A program made the translations under genes and the position numbers. From Arcticimaribacter sp002477625 (GTDB lineage Bacteria; Bacteroidota; Bacteroidia; Flavobacteriales; Flavobacteriaceae), in contig OX044358.1 in the NCBI GenBank assembly GCA_943846665.1, forward strand, positions 992,001 to 1,056,000: a stretch of DNA of 64,000 nt, read 5' to 3'. Below are positions 24,931 to 33,906 of the stretch, piece by piece. Position 1 is the stretch's first letter, and every line of letters starts with the position of its first letter. The notes below the pieces were generated by a model. The model worked only from the letters and a program-made list of their open reading frames with translations. It made no database searches and was not told the DNA's origin.

Positions 24931-25560
24931 TTAGCTGTTTTTGATGGCAACACAAAGTTCGCCGTTTTTAATGGATCTAAAATGTAAGGAAAAAGAGTAT
25001 TCTTTGTTTTGATGAACTACATGCGCAGAACCCTTTTCATCTTCTAATGAGAAAGGAGCCACAAGAATTTGTTTTGAAAAATGAATTCCGGGCATTCCCA
25101 AAGCTTTGTAAATTGCTTCTTTAGCCGTCCAAAGACGGGTTAGAAATTCGATTTCATTTTCCTGATTCCGTATGAATATTTCTTGCTGATGTCTGAATTT
25201 TGGGGCAATGCGAACAATTTTATCCCGATAAGACTCCACATCAACCCCAACAGCTTTATTCGATAGTACAGCCGCAGCGTGCGTAGCTGTATGCGCAAGA
25301 GAACAAAACTTTTGATCAGCAAGATAAGGCGCCCCGTGCTCGTGAAACTGAAGGTCTTTTAAAGAGACACCCAATGCAGATAAACTGGCTCTACTGCTTA
25401 AAAACGATGTTCGATATTGGGGGCTTTTTCGTTGGTTGAGCTTTTCTTTTTCAACCTCAGGAAGCTCGAGTAACTGACGTAATTCGTGCTCAGATTCGTC
25501 TATTTTCCAAAGAATAAGTTGGGTTTCGAAATTAAAATGTAACTCTTTGATTACAGGCAT
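24931..25560 (-). CDS. 4'-phosphopantetheinyl transferase superfamily protein
   Basis: 209 residues of the Sfp/AcpT type, transferring phosphopantetheine from CoA to a carrier protein. The two conserved magnesium and CoA motifs are present: GVDVESYRDKI (about residues 105-115) and RLWTAKEAIYKALGM (about 143-157). No polyketide or peptide synthetase lies in the window, so the target is likely the fatty-acid carrier protein or a pigment pathway elsewhere. It is the first gene of the compact four-gene operon ending in DUF4301. A near-consensus box (TATATTTC on the minus strand, 25592-25599) overlaps the divergent ahcY promoter. Confidence 0.9.
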   Translation of the reverse strand: MPVIKELHFNFETQLILWKIDESEHELRQLLELPEVEKEKLNQRKSPQYRTSFLSSRASLSALGVSLKDLQFHEHGAPYLADQKFCSLAHTATHAAAVLSNKAVGVDVESYRDKIVRIAPKFRHQQEIFIRNQENEIEFLTRLWTAKEAIYKALGMPGIHFSKQILVAPFSLEDEKGSAHVVHQNKEYSFSLHFRSIKNGELCVAIKNS

Positions 25561-25582
25561 TTTTTATTCTTTAGAAAGTGCT

Positions 25583-25590
25583 TACTTTTG
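25583..25590 (+). promoter_or_regulatory. -7 box (TACTTTTG) for ahcY
   Basis: Exact TAnnTTTG match 32 bases upstream of the ATG at 25623; the upstream in-frame ATG at 25578 would precede the box and is therefore not the start. Confidence 0.62.
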
Positions 25591-25622
25591 CATCGAAATA
25601 TAATTCAGTAAAGATAAAAACT

Positions 25623-26939
25623 ATGAGCGAAAAAACTGCATACTTACCCTACAAGGTAAAAGACATCACCCTTGCAGACTGGGGGCGAAAAGAAATTGAT
25701 CTTGCTGAGGCAGAGATGCCGGGATTGATGGCACTTCGAACAGAATATGGGAAAGATCAACCGCTTGCTGGTGCTCGTATTGCAGGCTGTTTACACATGA
25801 CCATTCAAACGGCTGTACTAATTGAAACCCTTGTTGCTTTGGGAGCAGATGTTACCTGGAGTTCTTGTAATATTTTCTCTACTCAAGATCATGCCGCTGC
25901 TGCTATTGCTGCTGCTGGAATCCCGGTTTATGCATGGAAAGGTATGAACGAAGAGGAGTTTGATTGGTGTATTGAGCAAACCTTATTTTTTGGAGATGCC
26001 CGTGAGCCCTTGAATATGATTTTAGATGACGGTGGCGATTTAACCAATTTAGTTTTGGATCACTATCCAGCATTAGTCAGCGCTATCAAAGGTCTTTCTG
26101 AAGAAACAACCACGGGTGTTCACCGTTTGTACGAACGTATGAAAAACGGAACCCTACCCCTTCCGGCTATTAATGTAAATGACTCGGTAACCAAATCGAA
26201 ATTCGACAATAAATACGGATGTAAAGAAAGTGCAGTTGACGCAATCCGAAGAGCAACCGATTTGATGTTGGCGGGAAAAAGAGTTCTTGTTGCTGGATAC
26301 GGTGACGTTGGAAAAGGAACTGCTGCTTCGTTTAGAGGTGCGGGATCTATTGTTACTGTTACTGAAATTGATCCAATTTGTGCGCTTCAAGCCGCAATGG
26401 ACGGTTTTGAAGTAAAAAGAATCCATACGGTTGTGGAGAATGCAGATATCATCATCACCACTACTGGAAATAAAAACATCATTCGAGGAGAGCACTTCTT
26501 GAAAATGAAAGACAAAGCGATTGTTTGTAATATTGGACATTTTGATAATGAAATTGAAATGGACTGGTTGAATGATACCTACGGTACATCGAAAGTCGAA
26601 ATCAAACCTCAGGTAGACAAATACACCCTTGAAGATGGGAAAGAAATTATTGTCTTAGCTGAAGGTCGTTTGGTGAATTTAGGTTGTGCTACAGGCCACC
26701 CTAGTTTTGTAATGAGTAATTCTTTTACAAACCAAACGCTAGCTCAATTGGAACTTTGGAACAACCCAGGAAAGTATGAAAATAAAGTGTATATGCTTCC
26801 CAAACATTTGGATGAGAAGGTCGCAGCCTTGCACCTAGGTCACTTGGGCGTTGAGCTTGAAGAGCTGTCTCAAGAACAAGCTGAATATATTGGTGTTACT
26901 GTTAAAGGCCCTTATAAGCCCGAGTATTACCGCTACTAG
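25623..26939 (+). CDS. ahcY: adenosylhomocysteinase
   Basis: NAD-dependent S-adenosylhomocysteine hydrolase of the methyl cycle; 438 residues. Substrate motifs AGCLHMTIQTAVLIETLVAL and WSSCNIFSTQDHAAAAI, the catalytic NVNDSVTKSKFDNKYGCKES, the NAD motif GKRVLVAGYGDVGKGTA (GxGxxG) and the C-terminal KPEYYRY are all present; the terminal Lys-Tyr pair reaches the NAD site of the neighbouring subunit. The start at MSEKTAYLPYKVKDI fits the family and the promoter. An intrinsic terminator follows. Confidence 0.97.
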   Translation: MSEKTAYLPYKVKDITLADWGRKEIDLAEAEMPGLMALRTEYGKDQPLAGARIAGCLHMTIQTAVLIETLVALGADVTWSSCNIFSTQDHAAAAIAAAGIPVYAWKGMNEEEFDWCIEQTLFFGDAREPLNMILDDGGDLTNLVLDHYPALVSAIKGLSEETTTGVHRLYERMKNGTLPLPAINVNDSVTKSKFDNKYGCKESAVDAIRRATDLMLAGKRVLVAGYGDVGKGTAASFRGAGSIVTVTEIDPICALQAAMDGFEVKRIHTVVENADIIITTTGNKNIIRGEHFLKMKDKAIVCNIGHFDNEIEMDWLNDTYGTSKVEIKPQVDKYTLEDGKEIIVLAEGRLVNLGCATGHPSFVMSNSFTNQTLAQLELWNNPGKYENKVYMLPKHLDEKVAALHLGHLGVELEELSQEQAEYIGVTVKGPYKPEYYRY

Positions 26940-26960
26940 AGTATTTTAGATTTATTAAGA

Positions 26961-26989
26961 AAAGCCATACCTATTGTATGGCTTTTTTA
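26961..26989 (+). terminator. Rho-independent terminator after ahcY
   Basis: Stem AAGCCATAC / GTATGGCTT with a CTATT loop and a T-run behind it, 22 bases past the ahcY stop. Confidence 0.9.
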
Positions 26990-27019
26990 TTTCCCTATAT
27001 TAGAGTCAAATACATTCTA

Positions 27020-28240
27020 ATGATGAGAAAAAAATTACTCCAAATCGCTGTTACACTATTCTTTTTTACTGGTGTATTTGCTCAAACCCCTTCTGGTTTT
27101 TCTACTGAAAAACTGCTTGAATTCAAGACCTACATTCAAGGCGAAATTGACTCAGAAAATATTGCAGGCGCAGAAGTACTAATCGCTCAAAACGATCAAA
27201 TTGCTTGGCAAGAAAGTTTTGGAATGCGCAATATGAAAACGGGCACTCCCTTGGACAAAAACAGTATTTATTACATTCAATCGATGACCAAGCCCTTGAT
27301 CAGTGTTGCGATTATGCAGCTGGTTGAAAAAGGAATGATTGCGTTAGAGGACCCGGTTCATAAATACATTCCAGCAGTTAAAAACCTTGGAATAACTGCT
27401 GATGTTGAGCTCGGAATTGATGCTCCTACTCGTGCACCTAAAAAAACAATGAGCATCCATCATTTACTAACTCATACTGCTGGTATGACCCATGGACTTG
27501 GACAAAGTAAATTGGATCAGCAGCTTTTTAAATTATTGTACAACGAAACCCTAGATTATAAAGGACATCCCGATCTAGAGAGTCGCATAGATGTATTGAT
27601 GCGGGCTCCGCTTATCGGGGAGCCTGGAGAACAATGGGTCTACAGTGCAGCACCTGATTTACTTGCGCTTATTGTTCAACGCGTTTCAAAAAAGTCTATT
27701 CCAGCTTATTTAAAAGAACATATTTTTGATCCGCTCGGCATGAGCGACACCGGTTACAACCTGAATGAAGAACAAGCCAAACGTGTAATGCAACTTCATA
27801 CTCAAAAAGAAACTGGGGGCATAGAACTGAGCCCACTTCAAGTTCCGACTCAAGGAAACACGGTTTATGGAGGAACCCATGGAATGTTTTCTTCCGCCCA
27901 AGACTATATGCGTTTTTGTCAAATGATTTTACATGAAGGGACTTGGAACGGCTCTCAGGTCTTGTCTAAAGAAACGGTTGCCCTGGTGTCTAACAATCAT
28001 GTTGGCGAATTATTGGGGCCCGCTGGAGGCTTTGGATTGGGCTTTGGAGTGATTCGAGATGCTCAAATTCATCCCGGCCCCAGAAGTACAGGTCAGTTGT
28101 ATTGGGGAGGTTATTTTAGAACCCATTTTTTTATTGATCCTTCCCTTAATTTAATAGCCGTTTTTATGACCCAAAAACTTCCTCATGGGGATGACTACGC
28201 CATCGCTTTGAATCGCTACGTATATGCTGCACTTCAGTAA
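27020..28240 (+). CDS. secreted serine hydrolase (beta-lactamase / DD-peptidase family, class C type)
   Basis: 406 residues. Signal peptide KKLLQIAVTLFFFTGVFAQ, so exported. The catalytic SxxK is in QSMTKPLIS (about residue 88-96), the second motif is YSAAPD in place of the usual Tyr-x-Asn, and the third motif region is GGTHGMFSSAQDYMRF. This serine beta-lactamase-fold family includes esterases and peptidases, so resistance should not be assumed. Start ATG 27020 (or the next codon) is chosen because upstream codons fall inside the ahcY terminator. A bidirectional terminator follows. Confidence 0.9.
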   Translation: MMRKKLLQIAVTLFFFTGVFAQTPSGFSTEKLLEFKTYIQGEIDSENIAGAEVLIAQNDQIAWQESFGMRNMKTGTPLDKNSIYYIQSMTKPLISVAIMQLVEKGMIALEDPVHKYIPAVKNLGITADVELGIDAPTRAPKKTMSIHHLLTHTAGMTHGLGQSKLDQQLFKLLYNETLDYKGHPDLESRIDVLMRAPLIGEPGEQWVYSAAPDLLALIVQRVSKKSIPAYLKEHIFDPLGMSDTGYNLNEEQAKRVMQLHTQKETGGIELSPLQVPTQGNTVYGGTHGMFSSAQDYMRFCQMILHEGTWNGSQVLSKETVALVSNNHVGELLGPAGGFGLGFGVIRDAQIHPGPRSTGQLYWGGYFRTHFFIDPSLNLIAVFMTQKLPHGDDYAIALNRYVYAALQ

Positions 28241-28260
28241 ATTTCAGTTGAGTTGAGACC

Positions 28261-28292
28261 AAAAAAAATCCCACTTAAAAGTGGGATTTTTT
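28261..28292. terminator. bidirectional terminator between the serine hydrolase and rpmA
   Basis: Perfect stem AAAAATCCCACTT / AAGTGGGATTTTT with an AA spacer, A-rich on the left and T-rich on the right. It serves the serine hydrolase (plus) and the rplU-rpmA operon (minus), whose stop lies 16 bases away. Confidence 0.88.
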
Positions 28293-28307
28293 ATTATTTA
28301 GAAGTTC

Positions 28308-28568
28308 TTATGCTTCAAAAGGAACAATAGATACGTACGATTTATTGTCTCTCTTTTTAGTAAAATGAACTAACCCGTCTACTCTAGCGTGTAGCGTGTG
28401 ATCTTTACCAAGGTATACATTTTCACCAGGGTGATGTGCAGTACCTCGTTGACGGATGATTATGTTTCCAGCTCTCGCTGCTTGTCCTCCGAAGATTTTC
28501 ACTCCGAGTCGTTTCGATTCTGATTCTCTACCATTCTTCGAACTACCTACTCCTTTCTTGTGAGCCAT
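28308..28568 (-). CDS. rpmA: 50S ribosomal protein L27
   Basis: bL27, whose N-terminus reaches the peptidyl transferase centre; 86 residues. The start MAHKKGVGSSKNGRESESKR is the unprocessed Gram-negative type, and IIIRQRGTAHHPGENVYLG and DHTLHARVDGLV follow. It lies 22 bases behind rplU and shares its transcript. Confidence 0.97.
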   Translation of the reverse strand: MAHKKGVGSSKNGRESESKRLGVKIFGGQAARAGNIIIRQRGTAHHPGENVYLGKDHTLHARVDGLVHFTKKRDNKSYVSIVPFEA

Positions 28569-28590
28569 ACTCTTTCTTTTTTATGATAAA

Positions 28591-29157
28591 TTATGCGTTC
28601 AATGATGCGATCAAATCTGCTTTTTTCATTGCAGAAATACCGGTGATTCCTTTAGCTTTCGCTAAATCTTTTAATTCAGCAACTGTTTTTCCACTCAAAT
28701 CTTCTACTTTGGGAGCAACTTTCTTAGGAGCGGCCGCTTTTTTAGGAGCAGCAGCTTTCTTAGGAGTAGCCTTTTTAGCAGGGGCTTCGGCAGCCTTAGC
28801 TTTTGGTGCAGCTTCTTTTTTAGGTGCAGCTTTTTTAGCGCCTCCTTTTGCAGAAATACTTTGAATTAAAATTTCAGTTAACGATTGACGGTGTCCGTTT
28901 TTTACACGGTAACCTTTTCTACGTTTTTTCTTGAAAACGATTACTTTGTCACCTTTAAGGTGCTTTACTACTTTTGCTTCTACAGAAGCTCCAGTAATAG
29001 CCGGGGCGCCAAGAGTCACTTGAGTACCGTCGTCTAAAAGGTAAACTTTGTCGAAGGAAACTGAACTTCCTGCTTCACCTTGTAAACGATGTACATAGAC
29101 TTTTTGATCTTTTGCAACTTTAAATTGCTGCCCTGCTATCTCTACGATTGCGTACAT
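28591..29157 (-). CDS. rplU: 50S ribosomal protein L21 with C-terminal basic linker and HeH/SAP-like domain
   Basis: bL21, 188 residues against about 103 in E. coli. The core covers residues 1-105 (MYAIVEIAGQQFKVAKDQKV ... KRRKGYRVKNGHRQ). A Lys/Ala/Pro linker with repeats of the type KKAAAPKKAAAPKK follows (about 105-150). The last ~36 residues (LSGKTVAELKDLAKAKGITG, then MKKADLIASL) resemble the Rho N-terminal/SAP helix-extended-helix fold, which binds nucleic acid. A near-consensus -7 box (TAAATTCG on the minus strand, 29177-29184) precedes the gene. It is operonic with rpmA. Confidence 0.95.
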   Translation of the reverse strand: MYAIVEIAGQQFKVAKDQKVYVHRLQGEAGSSVSFDKVYLLDDGTQVTLGAPAITGASVEAKVVKHLKGDKVIVFKKKRRKGYRVKNGHRQSLTEILIQSISAKGGAKKAAPKKEAAPKAKAAEAPAKKATPKKAAAPKKAAAPKKVAPKVEDLSGKTVAELKDLAKAKGITGISAMKKADLIASLNA

Positions 29158-29290
29158 GTTATTTATTTTAAGACTGCGAATTTACAGTTTTATTGTTGAT
29201 TACCAAAGCCTCCAATACATTTTATATCGAATACCACTATTTTATGGGGATGTTTTTCTGATTTGAGAAAAGGAGCTTTATATAATTACC

Positions 29291-29298
29291 TATATTTG
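29291..29298 (+). promoter_or_regulatory. -7 box (TATATTTG) for the lipoprotein gene
   Basis: Exact TAnnTTTG match 18 bases before the ATG at 29317, which supports that start over in-frame codons further upstream. Confidence 0.55.
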
Positions 29299-29316
29299 AA
29301 GACTATATTGTTTGCG

Positions 29317-30306
29317 ATGCGGAATTTAATCAGCTTATTTTTATCGAGTGCATTTTTGTTTTCATGTACTAAAGAATTTGTACCCCCAAAAAACACAGAG
29401 GCGGATGCTGACTTATTGGCTATTATAGCTCCGTCAGGAGATGCAGATCACAAAACAGGTTCTGTTCAAGCAAGTTTTCTTTCCTCAAACAGTGTTTTTA
29501 CCGTAGCGAGTAGCACCCTGAGTAATTTAGCTTTCCCAATAACGTTTATTTCTACCGCCCAAAACAACGACAGTATTGTATGGGTTTTTGAGGGAAGCAC
29601 GGCAAGTCCCACCACGTTGAGGGGAAATGTCAATTCTCCTAGTACAGTAGCAACTCAAGTCTTTTATCAAAAGCTGGGCAAATTTGACGTAGTTCACGCA
29701 GTTGCTAATAAAACAGATTTTAATGTCATTCGAAAGAAAGACTATGTCAGTTATGAATTTCAGGATAATTTGACCATCGATGCGGCAAACGATGACAGTT
29801 GGAGGATTTTGTCAGCTGCACCGATTGGCTGGATTGCTCCTGATGACAGCTATGTATATCTTCCTTGTGAAGAATCTCTCGTTTCTTATCATACACTTCG
29901 AGACCCAAATACAGGAGAGATGCTCGCCACCAACAACGACAATCATGTGCTGAGTAAAAGTTTTCGATCGTTTGGTGACGAACCAAAAAATTTAGTTTTT
30001 GAGTATAAAATTGATTTTATAGCCCTGCCTACGGTAGCTGATGTAAACCCTAAAATATCGTTATCCTATAATCCTGTTATCACGCTTGGGAGTGGCATAA
30101 ATTCAGTTGATACGGATGCTTACGAATTATGGAGCGATGTGACCTATGAGGTTACCCGGTTTAGACAAGTAATCATCCCATTACCCAATCTGTCGGACTT
30201 TGATTTAGTTTTTACAAAGTACCCATCTGCACTGGGTGCTAATGAGGAACAGTTACATCCATTCACTGTTTGCATTCGGAAAATTCGGATTGTGGCTTCT
30301 GAGTAA
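29317..30306 (+). CDS. predicted secreted lipoprotein, unknown function
   Basis: 329 residues. Lipoprotein signal peptide MRNLISLFLSSAFLFSC with Cys at 17, then a mature Asp/Thr-rich chain predicted as beta-rich. A region around residues 70-140 (SIVWVFEGSTASPTTLRGNV; GKFDVVHAVANKTDFNVIRK) has the feel of a PKD-like Ig fold. No catalytic motif is apparent. It is monocistronic and convergent with the dehydratase gene nine bases away. The family is not recognised. Confidence 0.8.
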   Translation: MRNLISLFLSSAFLFSCTKEFVPPKNTEADADLLAIIAPSGDADHKTGSVQASFLSSNSVFTVASSTLSNLAFPITFISTAQNNDSIVWVFEGSTASPTTLRGNVNSPSTVATQVFYQKLGKFDVVHAVANKTDFNVIRKKDYVSYEFQDNLTIDAANDDSWRILSAAPIGWIAPDDSYVYLPCEESLVSYHTLRDPNTGEMLATNNDNHVLSKSFRSFGDEPKNLVFEYKIDFIALPTVADVNPKISLSYNPVITLGSGINSVDTDAYELWSDVTYEVTRFRQVIIPLPNLSDFDLVFTKYPSALGANEEQLHPFTVCIRKIRIVASE

Positions 30307-30314
30307 TCGATTTT

Positions 30315-32147
30315 TTAGGAATCCATTTTCTCATAGGAGGAATTCATAGATTTGAATTCAGGGACAATTTTTTTCATTAGCTGAACCAAAATCTCGTTTG
30401 ATTTTCCAAGATCTGCTTCTGCAATCAACCGCTCAATCTGCTGTATTTTTTCTTCCCCAAAAGATTCTTTTTGAGCAATATAAATCAATTCATTGTGCGA
30501 AGGCTTTAAATTCTCATTGTCTGTAAGCAATTCCTCATACAGCTTTTCACCGGGGCGAAGTCCAGAGTATTCTATTGTGATGTCTTGATTTTCAACCAAG
30601 CCAGAGAGTCGAATCATGCTGATTGCCAGATCTTTAATTTTAACTGGAGCGCCCATATCAAAAACGTAGATCTCCCCTCCTGTTCCCGTAGCTCCTGCTT
30701 CGAGAACCAATTGGCAAGCTTCGGTAATGGTCATAAAAAAACGTGTGATTTCTGGATGGGTAACCGTTACGGGTCCGCCTTTAGCAATCTGTTCTTTAAA
30801 GATGGGGACTACTGAACCATTGGACCCTAATACATTCCCAAAGCGGGTAGTGATCAATTGCGTATTGGATGCTTCTGCCTGGTTGGCAACATACATTTCA
30901 GCAATCCGTTTGGATGCCCCCATAACATTAGAAGGATTAACGGCCTTGTCGGTTGAAACCATAACAAAATGACCAACCGCATTTTTTATAGCCAAATCGA
31001 CTACATTTTTTGTTCCTAAGATATTATTAAGCACAGCTGCAGCTGGGGTAGTTTCTGTCATAAAAACATGTTTGTAGGCAGCTGCATGAAATACAACATC
31101 AATTGCATGTGCTTTAAAACACTGCTCAACCGAAGCATAATTAGAGACCGAGCGTAATAAAAACTCAAATTGAGTTGTGTGCTTTACTTTGAATAATTCG
31201 TTTTTCAAGTCGAACAGTGGGGTTTCGGCTTGATCGAATAAAATAAGTTTATGCGGTTTAAATTTCAGCAATTGGCGCACAATTTCACTTCCAATTGAAC
31301 CCGCAGCACCCGTCACTAAAATGGTTTTATCTTGGTATTGTAATACGTTTTTCTGAAGGTCAATATCGATTGCGTCTCGTCGCAATAAATCTTCGATGAT
31401 GATGGGTTTTAGGTTTCCAACAATGCCTTGACTGTTTGCCCACTTGTCAATTGCTGGAACTGTAAAGATTTTAACACCCTGTAATTTAAAAAAATTAAAG
31501 ACTTCATTTTTTCTCTTTTGAGAAATTTTATCGGTAGTAATGATTACTTGATCGATGTTCTGTTGTTCCACCGTTTTCTTTAGTTTTTCGTCTAAGGCAA
31601 AAACAGAAATCCCTTCGATACTACGACCAACCTTGGTCTTATCATCATCAACGAAGGCAAGTACATTAAACGAATTACTGTCGTCTAAGGCTCTCTTGGC
31701 CATCAGACCGTTGACTCCTGCACCAAATAAAATAGTAGCCGTTAGTTTTTGTTCTTTCGAAACTCGCGCATACAGTAGTTTTACAATAAGACGATAGAGC
31801 GATAAAAAAGAAAGGCTAAAATAAAACAGTAATAACAGATAGTTATAATGTGCTCTTGTATTTGCTTTCACATAAAGGGCATAAACCATAAGCGTCAGGA
31901 CCAATCCCATTGTGATTTTACCAATATCAATAAAGGTCGTAAAGCGAAGTAACATCCGATACCCCCTCAACAAGGTCAAACAAGCCAATGCCAAAACAAT
32001 GAAGATGATTTTATCGGTTAACGAGCGAATTACTATGTTGGAACCATTTAAATACAAGAGTACCTCAATGGCTAAAAAAAGGCAAATTCCATCCAATACA
32101 TAGGCGTATTTTTTAGAGTAATGGTATTTGAATATTTTTTCGAACAT
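30315..32147 (-). CDS. membrane-anchored UDP-GlcNAc 4,6-dehydratase (PglF/WbpM/CapD type)
   Basis: 610 residues: four TM helices (about 15-130), a CoA-binding-like Rossmann domain (about 137-240), then the catalytic extended SDR domain with TGAAGSIGSEIVRQL (near residue 280) and the active-site segment STDKAVNPSNVMGASKRIAE, in which Met replaces the usual Tyr as in WbpM/PglF. It turns UDP-GlcNAc into the 4-keto-6-deoxy sugar, the first step to diacetylbacillosamine. It is the last gene of a five-gene operon (pglA-C-D-E-F order), 12 bases behind the aminotransferase. Confidence 0.93.
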   Translation of the reverse strand: MFEKIFKYHYSKKYAYVLDGICLFLAIEVLLYLNGSNIVIRSLTDKIIFIVLALACLTLLRGYRMLLRFTTFIDIGKITMGLVLTLMVYALYVKANTRAHYNYLLLLFYFSLSFLSLYRLIVKLLYARVSKEQKLTATILFGAGVNGLMAKRALDDSNSFNVLAFVDDDKTKVGRSIEGISVFALDEKLKKTVEQQNIDQVIITTDKISQKRKNEVFNFFKLQGVKIFTVPAIDKWANSQGIVGNLKPIIIEDLLRRDAIDIDLQKNVLQYQDKTILVTGAAGSIGSEIVRQLLKFKPHKLILFDQAETPLFDLKNELFKVKHTTQFEFLLRSVSNYASVEQCFKAHAIDVVFHAAAYKHVFMTETTPAAAVLNNILGTKNVVDLAIKNAVGHFVMVSTDKAVNPSNVMGASKRIAEMYVANQAEASNTQLITTRFGNVLGSNGSVVPIFKEQIAKGGPVTVTHPEITRFFMTITEACQLVLEAGATGTGGEIYVFDMGAPVKIKDLAISMIRLSGLVENQDITIEYSGLRPGEKLYEELLTDNENLKPSHNELIYIAQKESFGEEKIQQIERLIAEADLGKSNEILVQLMKKIVPEFKSMNSSYEKMDS

Positions 32148-32159
32148 CGTGGTTTGAGT

Positions 32160-33296
32160 TTAGGAATTCAAAAAAGCCTCTATTGATCTTTGAATTCGCT
32201 CTTTATCTTGGTCTGTTAAATTACTTCCCGAAGGTAAGCATAATCCTTTTTGGAAAAGCTCTTGAGCGACCGCTCCTCCAAAATATGCTGCGCCTTTGTA
32301 AAGCGGTTGCATATGCATGGGCTTCCACAAGGGTCGACTTTCAATATTGTCTTGTTCTAAGTGCAGTCTAAAATGTTCGGGCTCGAGTTTTTTGTTTTTT
32401 GACTGTTCCAATAAAACACAGCTCAACCAGCGGTTGGATAAGAACCCCTGAGGTTCCTCTAAAAACCGAACTCCGTCTACATTTTTGAAAAGGTCTTCAT
32501 AAAATCTATAGTTTGCTCTTCGTGCAGCTACTCGATCCTCTAAAACCTGAAGCTGACCGACTCCAATCGCCGCCGCAATATTAGACATGCGGTAATTGTA
32601 CCCTAGGGTAGAATGCTCATAATATGGAGCAGTATCCTTGGCCTGGGTTGCCAAAAAACGTGCTTTTGCTATAGCGGCTTCATCCTTAGACTGCAATGCC
32701 CCACCTCCAGAGGTTGTGATTATTTTGTTTCCATTAAAGCTCAAAATCCCAAAAGTGCCAAAAGAGCCACAGGCTTGACCTTCAATTGAAGATCCTAGCG
32801 CTTCGGCAGCGTCTTCAATGATTGGAATTCCATAGCGCTCCGAAAGAGCCCCTATTTCCTTCATCTTGGCCGGCATCCCATAAAGGTGTACAACAAGAAT
32901 GGCTTTGGGTTTTTTACCTTGTTTTACAAACTGTTTGATTGCCGTATCCAGCGCCTCGGGGCACATATTCCAAGTTTCCCTTTCAGAGTCTATAAAAACC
33001 GGCTGTGCTTGCTGATAGGTGATTGGATTTGACGAGCCTATGAAAGTAAAGGATTGACAAAGCACAACATCATCTTTGCCTACATCCAGCAAACGAAGTG
33101 CTAAATGAATTGCAGCCGTTCCAGATTGTACAACTGCTGTATGCTTCACTTGGGTATAGTCCGACAAGTCCTGTTCAAATTGACTGATGAACGGGCCAGC
33201 GGGAGCAACCCAATTGGTTGCAAAAGCTTCTTGAACGTTCTTCAGTTCCTCCGTTCCCATATGGGGGGAAGAGAGCCATATTTTAGATTGCCCCAT
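32160..33296 (-). CDS. PLP sugar aminotransferase (PglE type, DegT/DnrJ/EryC1/StrS family)
   Basis: 378 residues. The PLP Schiff-base Lys lies in SFNGNKIITTSGGGAL (about residue 187), with EDAAEALGSS upstream and GYNYRMSNIAAAIGVGQL after it. Between a PglF-like dehydratase and a PglD-like acetyltransferase, the expected reaction is amination of UDP-4-keto-6-deoxy-GlcNAc at C4 with glutamate as donor. The start overlaps the preceding acetyltransferase by 14 bases, which signals coupling. Confidence 0.93.
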   Translation of the reverse strand: MGQSKIWLSSPHMGTEELKNVQEAFATNWVAPAGPFISQFEQDLSDYTQVKHTAVVQSGTAAIHLALRLLDVGKDDVVLCQSFTFIGSSNPITYQQAQPVFIDSERETWNMCPEALDTAIKQFVKQGKKPKAILVVHLYGMPAKMKEIGALSERYGIPIIEDAAEALGSSIEGQACGSFGTFGILSFNGNKIITTSGGGALQSKDEAAIAKARFLATQAKDTAPYYEHSTLGYNYRMSNIAAAIGVGQLQVLEDRVAARRANYRFYEDLFKNVDGVRFLEEPQGFLSNRWLSCVLLEQSKNKKLEPEHFRLHLEQDNIESRPLWKPMHMQPLYKGAAYFGGAVAQELFQKGLCLPSGSNLTDQDKERIQRSIEAFLNS

Positions 33297-33906
33297 GTGA
33301 AGTGATTATTTTTCCTGGATTCCCAACTACAGTTGCTCCATCAGGAATGTTTTTAGTAACTACTGATCCTGCGCCTACAGTTACTCGTTTACCAATTTTA
33401 ATTTGCGGTAAAACAACAGCTCCTGCTCCTACAAACGTTTCGTCTCCTATTACAACACCACCACAGAGGGTAGCATTGGGTGCGATATGAACAAAATCTC
33501 CTAAAACACAATCATGATCAATACTGCTTGCCGTATTGATGATTCCATGCTTCCCTACCCGAGTTCCTCGTTGAATTACCGCACGCTGCATAACAACAGA
33601 TCCCCCTTCAACCGAACTGAGACGATCCAAACTTGCTGAGGGATGAATAAGTACACCAAAGACATGATTAATTGTTTGTGCCAATTGTTTTCGGATTCTA
33701 TTGTCTCCAATAGCAATAATAGCTGAAGCGTTAGGGAATAGATCGGAACTGTACTTTTGATATACGCTAACGCCGTCCAAAGTTTGAATCTTTGGGTTTA
33801 AATCAAAAACAGCTTCTAGTTGATAAATTTCTTGTGCTTCAATAATGCTCGATACAACTCGTGCATGACCTCCACCACCAATAAGAATAAATTTAGTTGT
33901 TTCCAT
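33283..33906 (-). CDS. sugar O/N-acetyltransferase (PglD/NeuD family)
   Basis: 207 residues: an N-terminal Rossmann-like domain (LIGGGGHARVVSSIIEAQ) for the UDP-sugar and a C-terminal left-handed beta-helix of hexapeptides (from about residue 85, with INTASSIDHDCVLGDFVHIA and the catalytic-type His in SSIDHDC). In the pgl pathway this enzyme uses acetyl-CoA to acetylate the C4 amine, giving UDP-diacetylbacillosamine. It overlaps both neighbours by 14 bases. Confidence 0.92.
   Translation of the reverse strand: METTKFILIGGGGHARVVSSIIEAQEIYQLEAVFDLNPKIQTLDGVSVYQKYSSDLFPNASAIIAIGDNRIRKQLAQTINHVFGVLIHPSASLDRLSSVEGGSVVMQRAVIQRGTRVGKHGIINTASSIDHDCVLGDFVHIAPNATLCGGVVIGDETFVGAGAVVLPQIKIGKRVTVGAGSVVTKNIPDGATVVGNPGKIITSHGAI

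Noticed and set aside
24931..25560. Phosphopantetheinyl transferase as sign of a polyketide or siderophore cluster
   Set aside because: No synthase, condensation or carrier domain is near; the neighbours concern thiamine.
26978..27019. Upstream start of the serine hydrolase
   Set aside because: It falls within the ahcY terminator and would place 14 residues ahead of a clean signal peptide.
27020..28240. Beta-lactam resistance gene
   Set aside because: Only the fold family is supported; the second motif is atypical and the family includes many esterases and peptidases.
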